Shown in pieces: positions 44,869-53,192 of a stretch of 62,827 nt of DNA. Source of the DNA: Mesorhizobium temperatum (GTDB taxonomy: Bacteria > Pseudomonadota > Alphaproteobacteria > Rhizobiales > Rhizobiaceae); the NCBI RefSeq assembly GCF_002284575.1, contig NZ_NPKJ01000075.1:286018-348844 (forward strand), written 5' to 3'. Each line of letters starts with the position of its first letter. Positions within the stretch are counted from its first letter, which is position 1. A program made the position numbers and the translations under genes. Under the pieces are notes generated by a model that made no database searches, was not told the origin of the DNA, and saw only the letters and a list, made by a program, of their open reading frames with translations.

Positions 44869-45207
44869 ATGAGGCGCAAGGAACCAGACAGCTGCGGTTT
44901 TGCTGCCGCGCTGCAGGCCATCGGCGGAAAGTGGAAAACCTCGCTGCTATGGGAACTGCACCTGCGGCCATACCGCTTTGCCGAACTGCGCCGGTTGCTG
45001 CCTGGCGTCAGCGAAAAGGTGCTCACGCAACAATTGCGGCAGATGGAAGCCGACGGGCTGATCCGCCGGCGCGCCTATGACGAGGTGCCGCCTCGCGTGG
45101 AATACTCGATCACGCCGCTCGGCTTTAGCCTGAACGATGCGGTGACAGTCATGTCGGCGTGGGGCAAGCACCACGAGACATGGAAATCGCAGCGCAAAGC
45201 GGCCTGA
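44869..45207 (+). CDS. HxlR family transcriptional regulator
   Basis: A 112-residue winged-helix regulator of the HxlR type: a cysteine near the N-terminus (DSCGF), then ALQAIGGKWKTSLLWEL, RFAELRRLLPGVSEKVLTQQLRQMEADGLI and VEYSITPLG. HxlR proteins with an N-terminal Cys often sense electrophiles or redox state. ATG 44869 follows AGGAG by seven bases. It is divergent from the imine-reductase/GFA pair. A thiol or aldehyde signal would fit the GFA neighbour, but this is inference. Confidence 0.92.
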   Translation: MRRKEPDSCGFAAALQAIGGKWKTSLLWELHLRPYRFAELRRLLPGVSEKVLTQQLRQMEADGLIRRRAYDEVPPRVEYSITPLGFSLNDAVTVMSAWGKHHETWKSQRKAA

Positions 45208-45384
45208 CGCGGGCAGCACGCCGGCCCGGGAACGGGCTCCGAGGCCTGCGGTGGTAATGGGTTCGTCGCTCTGCCGCGCACGCCCACGGATGCTTTGGAT
45301 AGGCGTTCGGCCTCTTCTGTCCCCCAACTGACGCCAGCCTGCGCGCCAATTGCGGATGCCGGCTTCGACCCGAAGCATTCAAGC

Positions 45385-45413
45385 AAAAACCCGCCCCGGT
45401 CTCCGGAGCGGGT
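45385..45413 (-). terminator. Intrinsic terminator on the minus strand with no coding gene upstream
   Basis: On the minus strand an 11-bp GC-rich stem with one mismatch (arms 45413-45403 and 45399-45389, loop AGA) is followed by TTTTT. No annotated minus-strand gene ends here; the nearest bases upstream (45414-45560) are apparently non-coding, so this could end a small RNA. Confidence 0.65.
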
Positions 45414-45580
45414 CTGTTGCCTGAGGCGGAACTCAACACATGTCCGCAGCAGCAAGGTCGCCTCGCGATGCTGAAGATCTGGTTAATCGGCCAAAATTGA
45501 TTCAAATCCAGCTGTGGATATTCGCCTTTGGGTAAATCGAAATGGGCCATCCTTGTCGGAGGCGGGCAAAAGGAGAATCC

Positions 45581-45769
45581 ATGACCAGCGACTTTGCCGC
45601 CGCCCACCTCCATCTTGAACGAGCCTGCCACTATTTGCGCGGCGATGACGAGACGAGCAGCGCTGCTCGCGCGGCTCTGGATATTCTGATCGATGCAATT
45701 GCCGCAGCCCAGTACAAGCGCCCGCCGGCGGACGTAGTGGAATTTCCCAAAACGGCAAGACAGCGATAG
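45581..45769 (+). CDS. Small hypothetical protein
   Basis: A 62-residue acidic, alpha-helical protein beginning MTSDFAAAHLHLERACHYLRG, with an ideal AGGAG site five bases before the ATG. It has no membrane segment or cysteine-rich motif. The helix-rich pattern (ARAALDILIDAIAAAQYKR) suggests a small cytoplasmic protein. I do not recognise a family. It stands alone between an apparent minus-strand terminator and a palindromic element. Confidence 0.65.
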   Translation: MTSDFAAAHLHLERACHYLRGDDETSSAARAALDILIDAIAAAQYKRPPADVVEFPKTARQR

Positions 45770-45857
45770 TCGGCGAACTCTTAAAGCGCGTCGCATCCGA
45801 AGGGCTCCGTGCGTGGCTTTAAGTTTGGCGTCGCAGAAATACAGCTAAACAATAGAT

Positions 45858-45897
45858 AGAGCGGGATGGCCAGTTCAATTTGAACGCATCCCGCTCT
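45858..45897. repeat. Compound palindrome (nested hairpins)
   Basis: Outer arms AGAGCGGGATG (45858-45868) and CATCCCGCTCT (45887-45897) are perfect complements; inside lies a second inverted repeat GTTCAA-T-TTGAAC. It follows the 62-residue gene by about 90 bases in a 321-base stretch (45770-46090) that otherwise holds no gene. It could be a terminator without a T run or a dispersed rhizobial repeat. Confidence 0.6.
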
Positions 45898-46090
45898 ACA
45901 CCGTGCCTGCTAGCAGTCTCTCAATGGCTGATGCCCAGTAGGAGGAGCTACCGACGACACCGAATTGACTCTTATCTAAACCCGTGCTGATGTTGCAGTG
46001 CAACATAGAGCAAAGGTTCCGAAGGCGGCAAGCCGTCCCCAGTTGGACGTCGAAAGAACCGCCAAAAGGATCCTTGAGGGGGCCTAACTA

Positions 46091-47588
46091 GTGTCTATAG
46101 GGCAGCAGCAGTCCTCAGGCGCCATACCGTCATGGAACATTGGTCGCGGCAAAATCGCGAACGTCAGCGGTCGGGACGACACATTTGACGGGTTGACCGC
46201 ATTTACCCCTTTCTGGGCAATGGCGGCGATCTTCAGTATCGCCGGTGATATCTACGCCATGCTTGGCTACAAGGGGCCGCTTTTTGCCGCTCTGAGCTGG
46301 TCGGTCGTCCTGTTCAGCTTGCTACTCCTGCTGTACCCACGGCGGACCGAGTTTTTGATCGGGCTCGTGATGGTATCGCTTGTGCTATACGCGCTGCGCA
46401 TGCCGGTCGCTTCGAATAACAAGACGATCACGGCGGTGATGAACGGGGCTATCCTGCTCAGCGCAGCGGTGCTCTATCTGCGGGCCGCCGGCCGTGGCGC
46501 CGCCCTGGCCCGGATGGGCCTTTATCAACAGATCCGGATCGTCGCCCGGTCGCTGCTCGCCATCATGTATTTCTACGGCATCTTCCACAAGATCAACACC
46601 GACTTCCTCGACCCTTCCGTGAGTTGCGCGGTGGGCCTATACGCTCCGCTGGCTCGTCCGTTCGGCCTCGAGGACAATCTCTTTGGCCGGTATCTTGCCA
46701 TCTTCGCCACCTTCGTCATTGAGGCGATCGCGATCGTGTCTCTCACTGGAAGCGCTATTTCGCCGTGGGGTTCATCCTCGCACTCGTCTTCCATTACGTG
46801 ATCCCGATCTCGGCCTATTCCTGGTACATGGACTTTTCCGGCCTGGTGTTCGCGCTGTATGTGCTGAGCATCCCCACGCCCGCTAGCGAGGCGCTCTATC
46901 GCACCTCGTTGGAGTTTACCAATCCGCTGCGCGAACGTTCGGCCGGATCGGTATCTTGCTGCCGGGCGCGGCCGTGATGCTATTCGCGGTCACTCTCGTC
47001 ATTCTGCTCACCTATACTTTTCCCGGGCGGTCCTTCGACATGATGGTCCACTCTGTCTGGATCCTCATTTGGGCGGTAGTGGGCGGCGCGGCGATGGTCG
47101 TGCTGGCCTATGTGGCTCTGCAGAACCTGCCTTGCCGGACCGTTTCCTCGCCGCGCCAGCCGCTCTGGGTCTATTTGGTGCCGGGCTTGTTCTTCCTCTC
47201 CTGCCTGTCACCCTATGTCGGGCTCAAGACGGAAAGTTCTATCAACATGTTCAGCAATCTGCACACGGAAGGCGGCCAGACCAACCATCTGCTCTTTCCC
47301 AAACCACCATACCTGTTCAACTATCAGAGCGAGGTGGTGAAGATCATTGATTCCTCGGAGCCCCATCTCGTCCGGCAGTCGCGGGCGGGCAACTACCACG
47401 TCCTCGTCGATCTGAAGAAACAACTGCGCCGGAAGCCCGAGGCTTGGGTGACTTACGTGAAGGATGGCGAGACGATTACCCGCGCCAACACATCGACCTT
47501 CGCGGACGAAATGCCCAACCTCCTCGAACGCAAGTTTCTTATGTTCAAGTTCGTGGATTTCTCGCGGCCGAAGGTCTGCACGCACTGA
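46091..47588 (+). pseudogene. HTTM-like multi-spanning membrane protein with two frameshifts
   Basis: Joining three frames gives a protein of about 498 residues with roughly ten hydrophobic helices. The N-terminal part contains LLAIMYFYGIFHKINTDFLD, the type of helix found in HTTM (vitamin-K-carboxylase-like) membrane domains. The frame changes near 46741 (TIVSL to HWKRYFAVGFILALVFHYVIP) and near 46937 (NPLRER to FGRIGILLPGAAVML); each fits loss of one base. The last part is soluble (YQSEVVKIIDSSEPHLVRQS). The initiator GTG 46091 follows GAGGGGG. Uncorrected, translation would end at 46801. It faces a DCC1-type thiol protein, a family that often accompanies HTTM proteins. Confidence 0.7.
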
Positions 47589-47649
47589 GCGCCCTGGGAG
47601 AACCATCGCCGGGCAGTCGGCTTAAGCCATACATTTCGCCCGGAAATGT

Positions 47650-48051
47650 CTAGCGCCGGTCAAGGTCGGCAGGGATGAGCGAGCGGCCGCGCAGCCTCAG
47701 GGTGGCCCGGCGTCCGAGCTTGAGCGCCGGATAGATCAGCCGCGCGGCCGTCCTGTTTGAGAGAATCCTGCGGTTGAGCCAGCCGAAAAGCGTCGAAGAG
47801 GAGCTGAGGATCGCCAGGAGATTGATGGCTTCCTCGCCGTGATAGACGCGGTCCTCGAAAACGAAGAGCATGCCCTCGTTCAGGTCGAAGCCTTGGCGCT
47901 GAAACCCGACAACACGCGGGTCGCCGGAGCGCGCGTCGAGCAACTCGACAGGACCGACCGCGTCGCGCAGCCGGGCAAAGCGGACATAGCTCTGGCAGAA
48001 GATGCAGTCGCCGTCATAGACGATAAGCGCCGTCTTCCCAGGTGGCTTCAT
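47650..48051 (-). CDS. DCC1-like thiol-disulfide oxidoreductase family protein (DUF393)
   Basis: A 133-residue DUF393 protein: IVYDGDCIFCQSYVRFAR carries the DxxC and CxxC-type thiol motif, followed by VELLDARSGDPRV and GMLFVFEDRVYHGEEAINLLAIL. The family is predicted to have a thioredoxin-like fold with unknown substrates. ATG 48051 overlaps the stop codon of the small membrane gene upstream by four bases (ATGA), so the two are co-translated. It converges with the HTTM-like gene; the two families are frequently neighbours or fused. Confidence 0.87.
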   Translation of the reverse strand: MKPPGKTALIVYDGDCIFCQSYVRFARLRDAVGPVELLDARSGDPRVVGFQRQGFDLNEGMLFVFEDRVYHGEEAINLLAILSSSSTLFGWLNRRILSNRTAARLIYPALKLGRRATLRLRGRSLIPADLDRR

Positions 48052-48227
48052 TGCTCTGTCGGATCCAGACTGAGCTCGATCGGTGCTTCGGCGATCGCGC
48101 AATTGCCGTAGAACGCACAGCCGGAAACGACCGGCAGGTTGCTGAAGGCATCGAGGACAGCGACGAACAGCAGCCCGATAATGCCGAGCATCATCATTTT
48201 CTTGTAGGCGGACAAGTCGCGAAGCAT
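48048..48227 (-). CDS. Small membrane protein of 59 residues upstream of the DCC1-like gene
   Basis: The frame begins MLRDLSAYKKMMMLGIIGLL, has one transmembrane helix (LGIIGLLFVAVLDAF) and ends PIELSLDPTEQ. A short segment with two cysteines (SGCAFYGNCAIAE) follows the helix on its outer side. Its stop codon overlaps the start of the DCC1-like gene (ATGA). Tight coupling to a thiol protein and two cysteines suggest a redox partner or membrane anchor. I know no family for it. Starts at codons 1 and 11-13 are both possible. Confidence 0.6.
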   Translation of the reverse strand: MLRDLSAYKKMMMLGIIGLLFVAVLDAFSNLPVVSGCAFYGNCAIAEAPIELSLDPTEQ

Positions 48228-48665
48228 CCTGGTATGGTAATCCCTTGCTGCTTAAAATCGGCCTGGCCGATCCGACGTCAAAGCGCGATCGATTTCAACA
48301 GACTGGAGCCGGCTGCCTTTCGCGAGAACGGTAGGCACGACCCCGATATTGTGCAGCGCAACAATGCGTGAAGATCGGCGGAAAATCAAGCGGAATGCTG
48401 GATTTCGCCGACTGTGCGTGACATTGGGTGGGCTGCAATTTCGACCGGCAATCCGGGCATTCCGAGCCAATTCGCGCTGCCACAAGGAGGCGCGCGCCGC
48501 TCGCTCTGACAAACGTGCCGATCGCCATCGGCGCCTTCTGGTTCGGATATTTCCTGCGCGAAACTCGGCATGAGCGCGCTCTGGTCGGCGGTGTTTGTCG
48601 TGGCGGTTGACGGGGTCGTGCTCGCGGCGGTGCGGACGGAAGCCGCTTAGCGGACCGATGACCAA
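48228..48665. other. Intergenic region, no intact gene
   Basis: About 440 bases. On the plus strand two short membrane-like pieces in different frames (LTNVPIAIGAFWFGYFLRET near 48508 and MSALWSAVFVVAVDGVVLAA near 48571) may be remnants of one decayed membrane protein, but they are too short to assign. Confidence 0.35.
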
Positions 48666-49568
48666 TCAGTCGCCTGCGGCCACCATCCGCAGGCGATTTC
48701 CTTCCGGATCGGAGACGTCCAGCGTCCGTTCCGTCTGCCTTGCGGGCACGTTGGCATGGCGCAGCCGCTGCGCGACGGCTGTCATATCCTCCCGGGAAGA
48801 AAGCATGACTGTGAAATGCTCGAGGCCCGCCGAGCCAGGCGGAGGTTCCTTCAGTTCGGCGCCGGCCCAGATGTTGAATGCGACCATGTGCCGGCGTTCG
48901 TCGGTCCCGCAGTCAAACAATCCGAACGATCTGGACTGGATGTGCGGCTTGAAACCAAGCACGCCCAGATAGAACGCCATCAGCGTTTCGGGCGAGCGTG
49001 CGCGCATATGGATGTGGCCGATGAAGGCATCCGCCGCCAGCGGGACTTTGAAATCGTCCGCAGTGTCGAGCTCGAGCAGCAACCGGTCGAGGTCCAGCGG
49101 CTCGAGGCCGGAATGCGCGGTGCCGTCCCTGGCGAGAAGCGAGACGCTGCCGTCCGCCGTCACCGCGCTGGATGCGAAGCGGTCGGGCGTATCGAAACAG
49201 ATCTCGATGCCGTTGCCGGAAAGATCGGAGACGTACAGGGATTCGGATACCAGGTGATCCTGGGCGCCATGCCTGACGCCGGATGCCCGAAGCCGCGCGG
49301 CAACGCGGGCCAATTCCTTGCGCGTCGTCACGTGGACGGCGACATGAAAAAGATCGCGCGACTTTGGCGGCAGGGCGGTCGTCGCTCCGGCATGCAGCAC
49401 AATCAGAGACTTGCCATTGACGCCGAGATCGGCGATCCCGCCATCATTGGCGAGGACGGCGAGACCGACCACGTCACGCCAGAGCGGCAAGGCAGCTGGA
49501 ATATCGATGACGCGCAGATGAACCGGGCCGAGACGGGTGGTGTTGGCCAGCAGATCTTCGCTCTTCAT
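48666..49568 (-). CDS. VOC family protein with two glyoxalase domains (catechol-2,3-dioxygenase-like)
   Basis: A 300-residue protein built from two VOC domains, laid out like CatE extradiol dioxygenases. Domain 1 opens LGPVHLRVIDIPAALPLWRDVVGL and closes SDLSGNGIEICFDTP, giving one H and one E ligand. Domain 2 opens IGHIHMRARSPETLMAFYLGVLGF, has EHFTVML in the middle and closes SDPEGNRLRMV, so the last Glu ligand seems replaced. The metal site may be altered and dioxygenase activity is uncertain. It is divergent from the methyltransferase gene with a 216-base gap. Confidence 0.85.
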   Translation of the reverse strand: MKSEDLLANTTRLGPVHLRVIDIPAALPLWRDVVGLAVLANDGGIADLGVNGKSLIVLHAGATTALPPKSRDLFHVAVHVTTRKELARVAARLRASGVRHGAQDHLVSESLYVSDLSGNGIEICFDTPDRFASSAVTADGSVSLLARDGTAHSGLEPLDLDRLLLELDTADDFKVPLAADAFIGHIHMRARSPETLMAFYLGVLGFKPHIQSRSFGLFDCGTDERRHMVAFNIWAGAELKEPPPGSAGLEHFTVMLSSREDMTAVAQRLRHANVPARQTERTLDVSDPEGNRLRMVAAGD

Positions 49569-49613
49569 CGAACACCGCCCGGATTGCAGCCTGAGAAGAT
49601 TAACCGCGAACGG

Positions 49614-49646
49614 TATAGCTGTCTTGCGCAAAGTTCGGGTCGACCG
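49614..49646 (+). repeat. Direct repeat, copy 1, upstream of the methyltransferase
   Basis: A 33-base segment (TATAG...GCGCAAAGTTCGGGT...GACCG) that recurs at 50627-50660 with one indel and two substitutions. It lies in the divergent region between the VOC and methyltransferase genes. Confidence 0.7.
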
Positions 49647-49784
49647 CTTCTGGTGGGCGGAGAACCAGTCGAGGCATCCGAGTATGACCCGGGTTACACT
49701 TTCCTGGCCCTCTGTTCCTGCGAGAGAGGCGAGCGTATTCTCGCTGCGGTCCAATGGTGAAATTGTCCCGGGGAGGAGATTGCG

Positions 49785-50588
49785 ATGACTGAGGCAACGC
49801 GTCACGACGCTTGGCAGGCCGGAGATAGCTACGACCTCTATATGGGGCGATGGAGCGGTCAGATCGCTCCATTGTTCCTGGATTGGCTCGATCCGGCAGA
49901 AGGGCTGGACTGGCTGGAGGTAGGTTGCGGAACCGGGGCGCTCTCGGCAGCCATCCTGGCCCGTTGCAATCCCAGGAGCCTGGTGTCCATAGACCCGTCG
50001 GAGGGTTTTCTCGCCAAGGCGCGGGCAAACGTGCCGGACAAGCGTGTCGCGTTTCTCGCAGGCGATGCGCAGGCCCTGGCTGGCGAATCGGGCAGCAAGG
50101 ACATGGTCGTTTCGGCGCTCGTTCTCAACTTCATCCCCGACAAGCAAAAGGCGCTCGCCGAGATGCGGCGGGTGGCCCGCCGCGGAGCGACGATCGGGTT
50201 CTACGTGTGGGATTATCCTGGCGGCGGGGTGGAATTCATGCGGGCCTTCTGGACCGCTGCGACGGCGCTTGACCCCGGTGCCATCGACCTCACCGAGGAC
50301 AGGCGTTTTCCATTTTGCACACAAGATGGACTGACCGATTTCGCGGAGAAGGCCGGCCTCATTTCCATCGAGTCCACGAGGATTGAGATGCCCGCTGTGT
50401 TCAAGGACTTTGAAGACTACTGGCACCCCTTCACCCTGGGTGCGGGGCCGGCGCCCGGCTATTGCATGAGTCTCGAACCCGCAGCTCGCCAGAGATTGAT
50501 GGAGCGGCTCCGCGATAGTCTGCCGCGCGGCGAGGACGGGTCAATTCCCCTGAAAACCAGAGCCTGGGCGGTCAAGGCCAAGGTTTGA
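49785..50588 (+). CDS. Class I SAM-dependent methyltransferase
   Basis: A 267-residue methyltransferase with motif I LEVGCGTGALS (44-54), the acidic ribose-binding SIDPSEGFL, and a post-motif region SKDMVVSALVLNFIPDKQKALAEM. It is of the UbiE/COQ5 or Methyltransf_11 type and transfers a methyl group from SAM to an unknown acceptor. ATG 49785 follows GGAGGAGAT. It lies between two copies of a 33-base direct repeat. Confidence 0.9.
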   Translation: MTEATRHDAWQAGDSYDLYMGRWSGQIAPLFLDWLDPAEGLDWLEVGCGTGALSAAILARCNPRSLVSIDPSEGFLAKARANVPDKRVAFLAGDAQALAGESGSKDMVVSALVLNFIPDKQKALAEMRRVARRGATIGFYVWDYPGGGVEFMRAFWTAATALDPGAIDLTEDRRFPFCTQDGLTDFAEKAGLISIESTRIEMPAVFKDFEDYWHPFTLGAGPAPGYCMSLEPAARQRLMERLRDSLPRGEDGSIPLKTRAWAVKAKV

Positions 50589-50626
50589 CCGCGAGCCCCG
50601 TCGCGCCAGGCCGGCAGGCCGCCAAC

Positions 50627-50660
50627 TATAGACTGTCCTGCGCAAAGTTCGGGTTGACCG
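50627..50660 (+). repeat. Direct repeat, copy 2, downstream of the methyltransferase
   Basis: 34 bases nearly identical to 49614-49646. It precedes the start of the next gene by 64 bases, as copy 1 precedes the methyltransferase by about 140, so the repeats may be duplicated promoter segments. Confidence 0.7.
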
Positions 50661-50723
50661 GCCTTGTACGCGAAGCGACTATTCGTCTGGACAGACGAGA
50701 TGCAGGCTGCAGGAGGAAATGCG

Positions 50724-51029
50724 ATGGACGAGCCCGATCGGTGGCGTCACATGTCGAGCGCGCCAAGGGATGGCAGCCGAATTCTTGTCACGGTTCGGCC
50801 CTCCGAACAGGGGCCGGCGGAAGTCGACCTGGCTTATTGGTCTCGAGCCGACCAGTTCGGCAGCGAAGGATGGCGCGCTTCCGACTCGTCTCCAGGACGC
50901 GTGGTTGAATACGCCGAACCCGAGCTGAAATGCTGGATGCCGCTGCCAACAGCCAATCTGAGCAAGGGCTCAATGCCGAGCCCCTGGGACGAAGAAGATG
51001 TCCCGCTGCTGGATGGTTCGGGAATATGA
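50724..51029 (+). CDS. Hypothetical protein, DUF551-like
   Basis: A 101-residue cytoplasmic protein containing RWRHMSSAPRDGSRILVTVRPSEQG, then VDLAYWSRADQFGSEGWRAS and CWMPLP. This W..M..APxDGxxILV...W...W.PLP layout recalls DUF551-type proteins of phages and bacteria; function is unknown. ATG 50724 follows AGGAGG by seven bases. It is in the same direction as the methyltransferase 135 bases upstream. Confidence 0.7.
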   Translation: MDEPDRWRHMSSAPRDGSRILVTVRPSEQGPAEVDLAYWSRADQFGSEGWRASDSSPGRVVEYAEPELKCWMPLPTANLSKGSMPSPWDEEDVPLLDGSGI

Positions 51030-51074
51030 GGTGAGCGGAAATAAGGGCTAAATTCAAAAAAGCCGGCGGGACAG

Positions 51075-51133
51075 CGCCCCCTCTGTCCTGCCCTCTCCGC
51101 CAAAACTTGGCATCTCCCCCAAAAGGGGGAGAT
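51075..51133. repeat. RIME-like palindromic intergenic repeat
   Basis: CCCCCTCTGTC, then a degenerate middle, then a perfect hairpin ATCTCCCCC-AAAA-GGGGGAGAT (51112-51133). It has the same outer modules as the pair at 20015-20176. Confidence 0.65.
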
Positions 51134-51167
51134 TGGCAGCTTCGCCGTTGGCTCTTCTCACGCCCGC

Positions 51168-52023
51168 TCAGAACAGGAACGCTGCCGTGACGGGGTTCGG
51201 CCCGGTGCGGCCGTCGGATGAATCCATGCCTCGAATGAGCTTTAGGTCTGCCGCGTCCAGCTCGAAATCGAAGACGTCGAAATTGGCGGCGATTCGGTCC
51301 TGGTGGATCGACTTTGGAATGACGATCAGTCCTTCCTGAAGGTGCCATCTGATGATTACTTGCGCGACGGACTTGCGGTGTTTTCCGGCGATGTTTTCTA
51401 GGGTAGGGTCGCTCAACAGCCGGCCGCTGCCCAGCGGGCTCCAGCTTTCGATGCGGATGTTGTGCGTGCCATGAAATTCCTTGATGTGGCGCTGTTGAAA
51501 CCGGGGATGGAGTTCGATCTGGTTGACTGAGGGCGTGACTCCGGTCTCGCCGATGATCCGCTCCAGATGGTCCTGGTTGAAATTCGAAACCCCGATCGAC
51601 CTGATCCGGCCGCCATTCCTGAGCTCGATCAGGGTCTTCCACGCCTCGACATATTTGCCCTGGCTGATCCACTGGCCAGTGGATCAGGAACAGGTCGATC
51701 TGATCGATGCCGAGCTTGTTCATCGTCTCGTCGAAAGCCCGAAGGGCGGCGTCACGCTGGTGCGCGCCGTTGCGCAGTTTCGAGGTGATGAACAACTCGC
51801 TTCTCGGCACGCCAGCCGTGCGGATCGCCTGCCCGACGCCTTCCTCGTTCCGGTAGCCTTCGGCGGTGTCGATCAATCTGTAGCCGGCCTCGATCCCCCA
51901 ACTCACCACCTGGCTGGTGATGGCTGGGTCGACCTGCCACACACCAAGGCCGATCTGGGGAATGGCTGAGCCATCATTCAATGTGATCTGTTCAGGCTTA
52001 TTCAGGGTAATCTGTTCAGGCAT
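51168..52023 (-). pseudogene. Aldo/keto reductase, frameshifted at a perfect palindrome
   Basis: An NADPH-dependent aldo/keto reductase of the 2,5-diketogluconate reductase type. The 5' frame holds IPQIGLGVWQVD, the catalytic DTAEGYRNEEGVG (Asp and Tyr), SKLRNG (Lys) and LFLIHWPV (His). After that the frame changes to QGKYVEAWKTLIELRNGGRI, SIGVSNFNQDHL and WHLQEGLIVIPKSIHQDRI, ending at 51168. The break lies at 51664-51687, a perfect 24-bp palindrome (arms CTGATCCACTGG and CCAGTGGATCAG), and fits a net gain of one base. The N-terminus has a tandem PEQITLN repeat. Without a frame correction the enzyme lacks its substrate and NADPH tail. Confidence 0.85.
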
Positions 52024-52181
52024 GCTCAGGTCCTTCTGCATCGCTTCGCCCCAGCGCAGTGCTTATCTAGGCTCGGTGTCCGCCAAGGCGAGTCGACAGG
52101 TGGAGAAAGTAGCAGTGCGCCGTGAAGCCGGGATGAGATCCGGTTCGAACCGCCCAGCGTTTCCAAACACGATTCCAGAGA

Positions 52182-53192
52182 TCAATAAATTGGACCGGGG
52201 GATGGCACGCCAATCCGGATCGATCTCGAAAAATCTGGCGAAAGGCCTGCCTCCCGCGCACGGCCGTCAATGTGGGCTGCCTCCCTCAAAACCGACATCG
52301 GCAAGCTGACATCGAGCGCACCCCGTGCATACGCATATTCGGGAAGATAGCCGTTAACGATGAGGCGCCAGTCAAGGGGGACCACGTCACCGACGGCTCG
52401 CATCATCTTGACGATCGTGGTCGTGCAGTTCGTCGTGATGGAATTATAGAATTCTGGAGTCGTGGAAAGTGCATTTGCGTCCAGGACGTATTCCAGCAAG
52501 AGCGCCCGGGCCGCTTCCGGTGACACTTTTAGCCGATAGATTTGGACATCCTCTCCGCGAACGTTTGACCTGACGCCGACGACGTCTCGCTCGTCAGCCG
52601 CAATAATGACCAGGGGATTGCTCTTGAACAGGTCTGCCATGGGAGAAAACTTGCCGCCTCCATGGCGTCGCACCTCAATCGACCAGGCAAGATAGTCACC
52701 TCCTGCAAAGCCGAAGCTTATGATGACATGGGCGATTTTGGTCCCGGACCAATAAGACATGAAGAGGTCGACCGTCTGAACGTTGGAGAGGTCGTAGGTC
52801 CGCGTTGTCCAGCGTTCGGTGAAATCAGTAGCGCTACGCCATTCGAAGTCGCGCACATCAGTCAGCGTCAACAGGTTCCCGTCGCGGGTGCCGGTCACCT
52901 GACGGGCGACGTCGGGCGCCCAGTCCGCGTGATCGAAAGGCCTGATGGTGCTCCACCAAACCAGAACCACAGCAAACGCAGCTGCAAACAGGACAAGCGC
53001 CCTGATGCGAAACCGGCTGAAGAGCGCGATGATAGTGGCGAGGCCGAACAAGATGAAAAGGACGCTGGCCAGAGCCCGTCCAAGCTCAGCCACAGGCAGA
53101 CGATACCACATGGCAAGCCCGGCCCAGGCAGTCAGAATTGCGACGGCTAGCGAAAGGATGATGGCAAGCGAGATCCGAGCGATGCGACGCAT
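52182..53192 (-). CDS. DUF4105 (Lnb N-terminal periplasmic domain) membrane protein
   Basis: A 336-residue protein with three N-terminal transmembrane helices (ISLAIILSLAVAILTAWAGL; LGRALASVLFILFGLATIIAL; ALVLFAAAFAVVLVWW) and a large periplasmic DUF4105 domain. The core SFGFAGGDYLAWSIEVRRH and EFYNSITTNCTTTIVKMM carries the conserved Cys of this papain-like fold. DUF4105 is related to the N-terminal domain of Lnb, the lipoprotein N-acyl transferase, so a peptidase or acyl-transfer role on envelope lipoproteins is possible. It has no clear operon partner. Confidence 0.85.
   Translation of the reverse strand: MRRIARISLAIILSLAVAILTAWAGLAMWYRLPVAELGRALASVLFILFGLATIIALFSRFRIRALVLFAAAFAVVLVWWSTIRPFDHADWAPDVARQVTGTRDGNLLTLTDVRDFEWRSATDFTERWTTRTYDLSNVQTVDLFMSYWSGTKIAHVIISFGFAGGDYLAWSIEVRRHGGGKFSPMADLFKSNPLVIIAADERDVVGVRSNVRGEDVQIYRLKVSPEAARALLLEYVLDANALSTTPEFYNSITTNCTTTIVKMMRAVGDVVPLDWRLIVNGYLPEYAYARGALDVSLPMSVLREAAHIDGRAREAGLSPDFSRSIRIGVPSPGPIY

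Noticed and set aside
50788..52041. 417-codon minus-strand frame as a complete aldo/keto reductase
   Set aside because: Only its first 120 residues match the family; the rest is out of frame and runs through the 50724 gene and the repeat.
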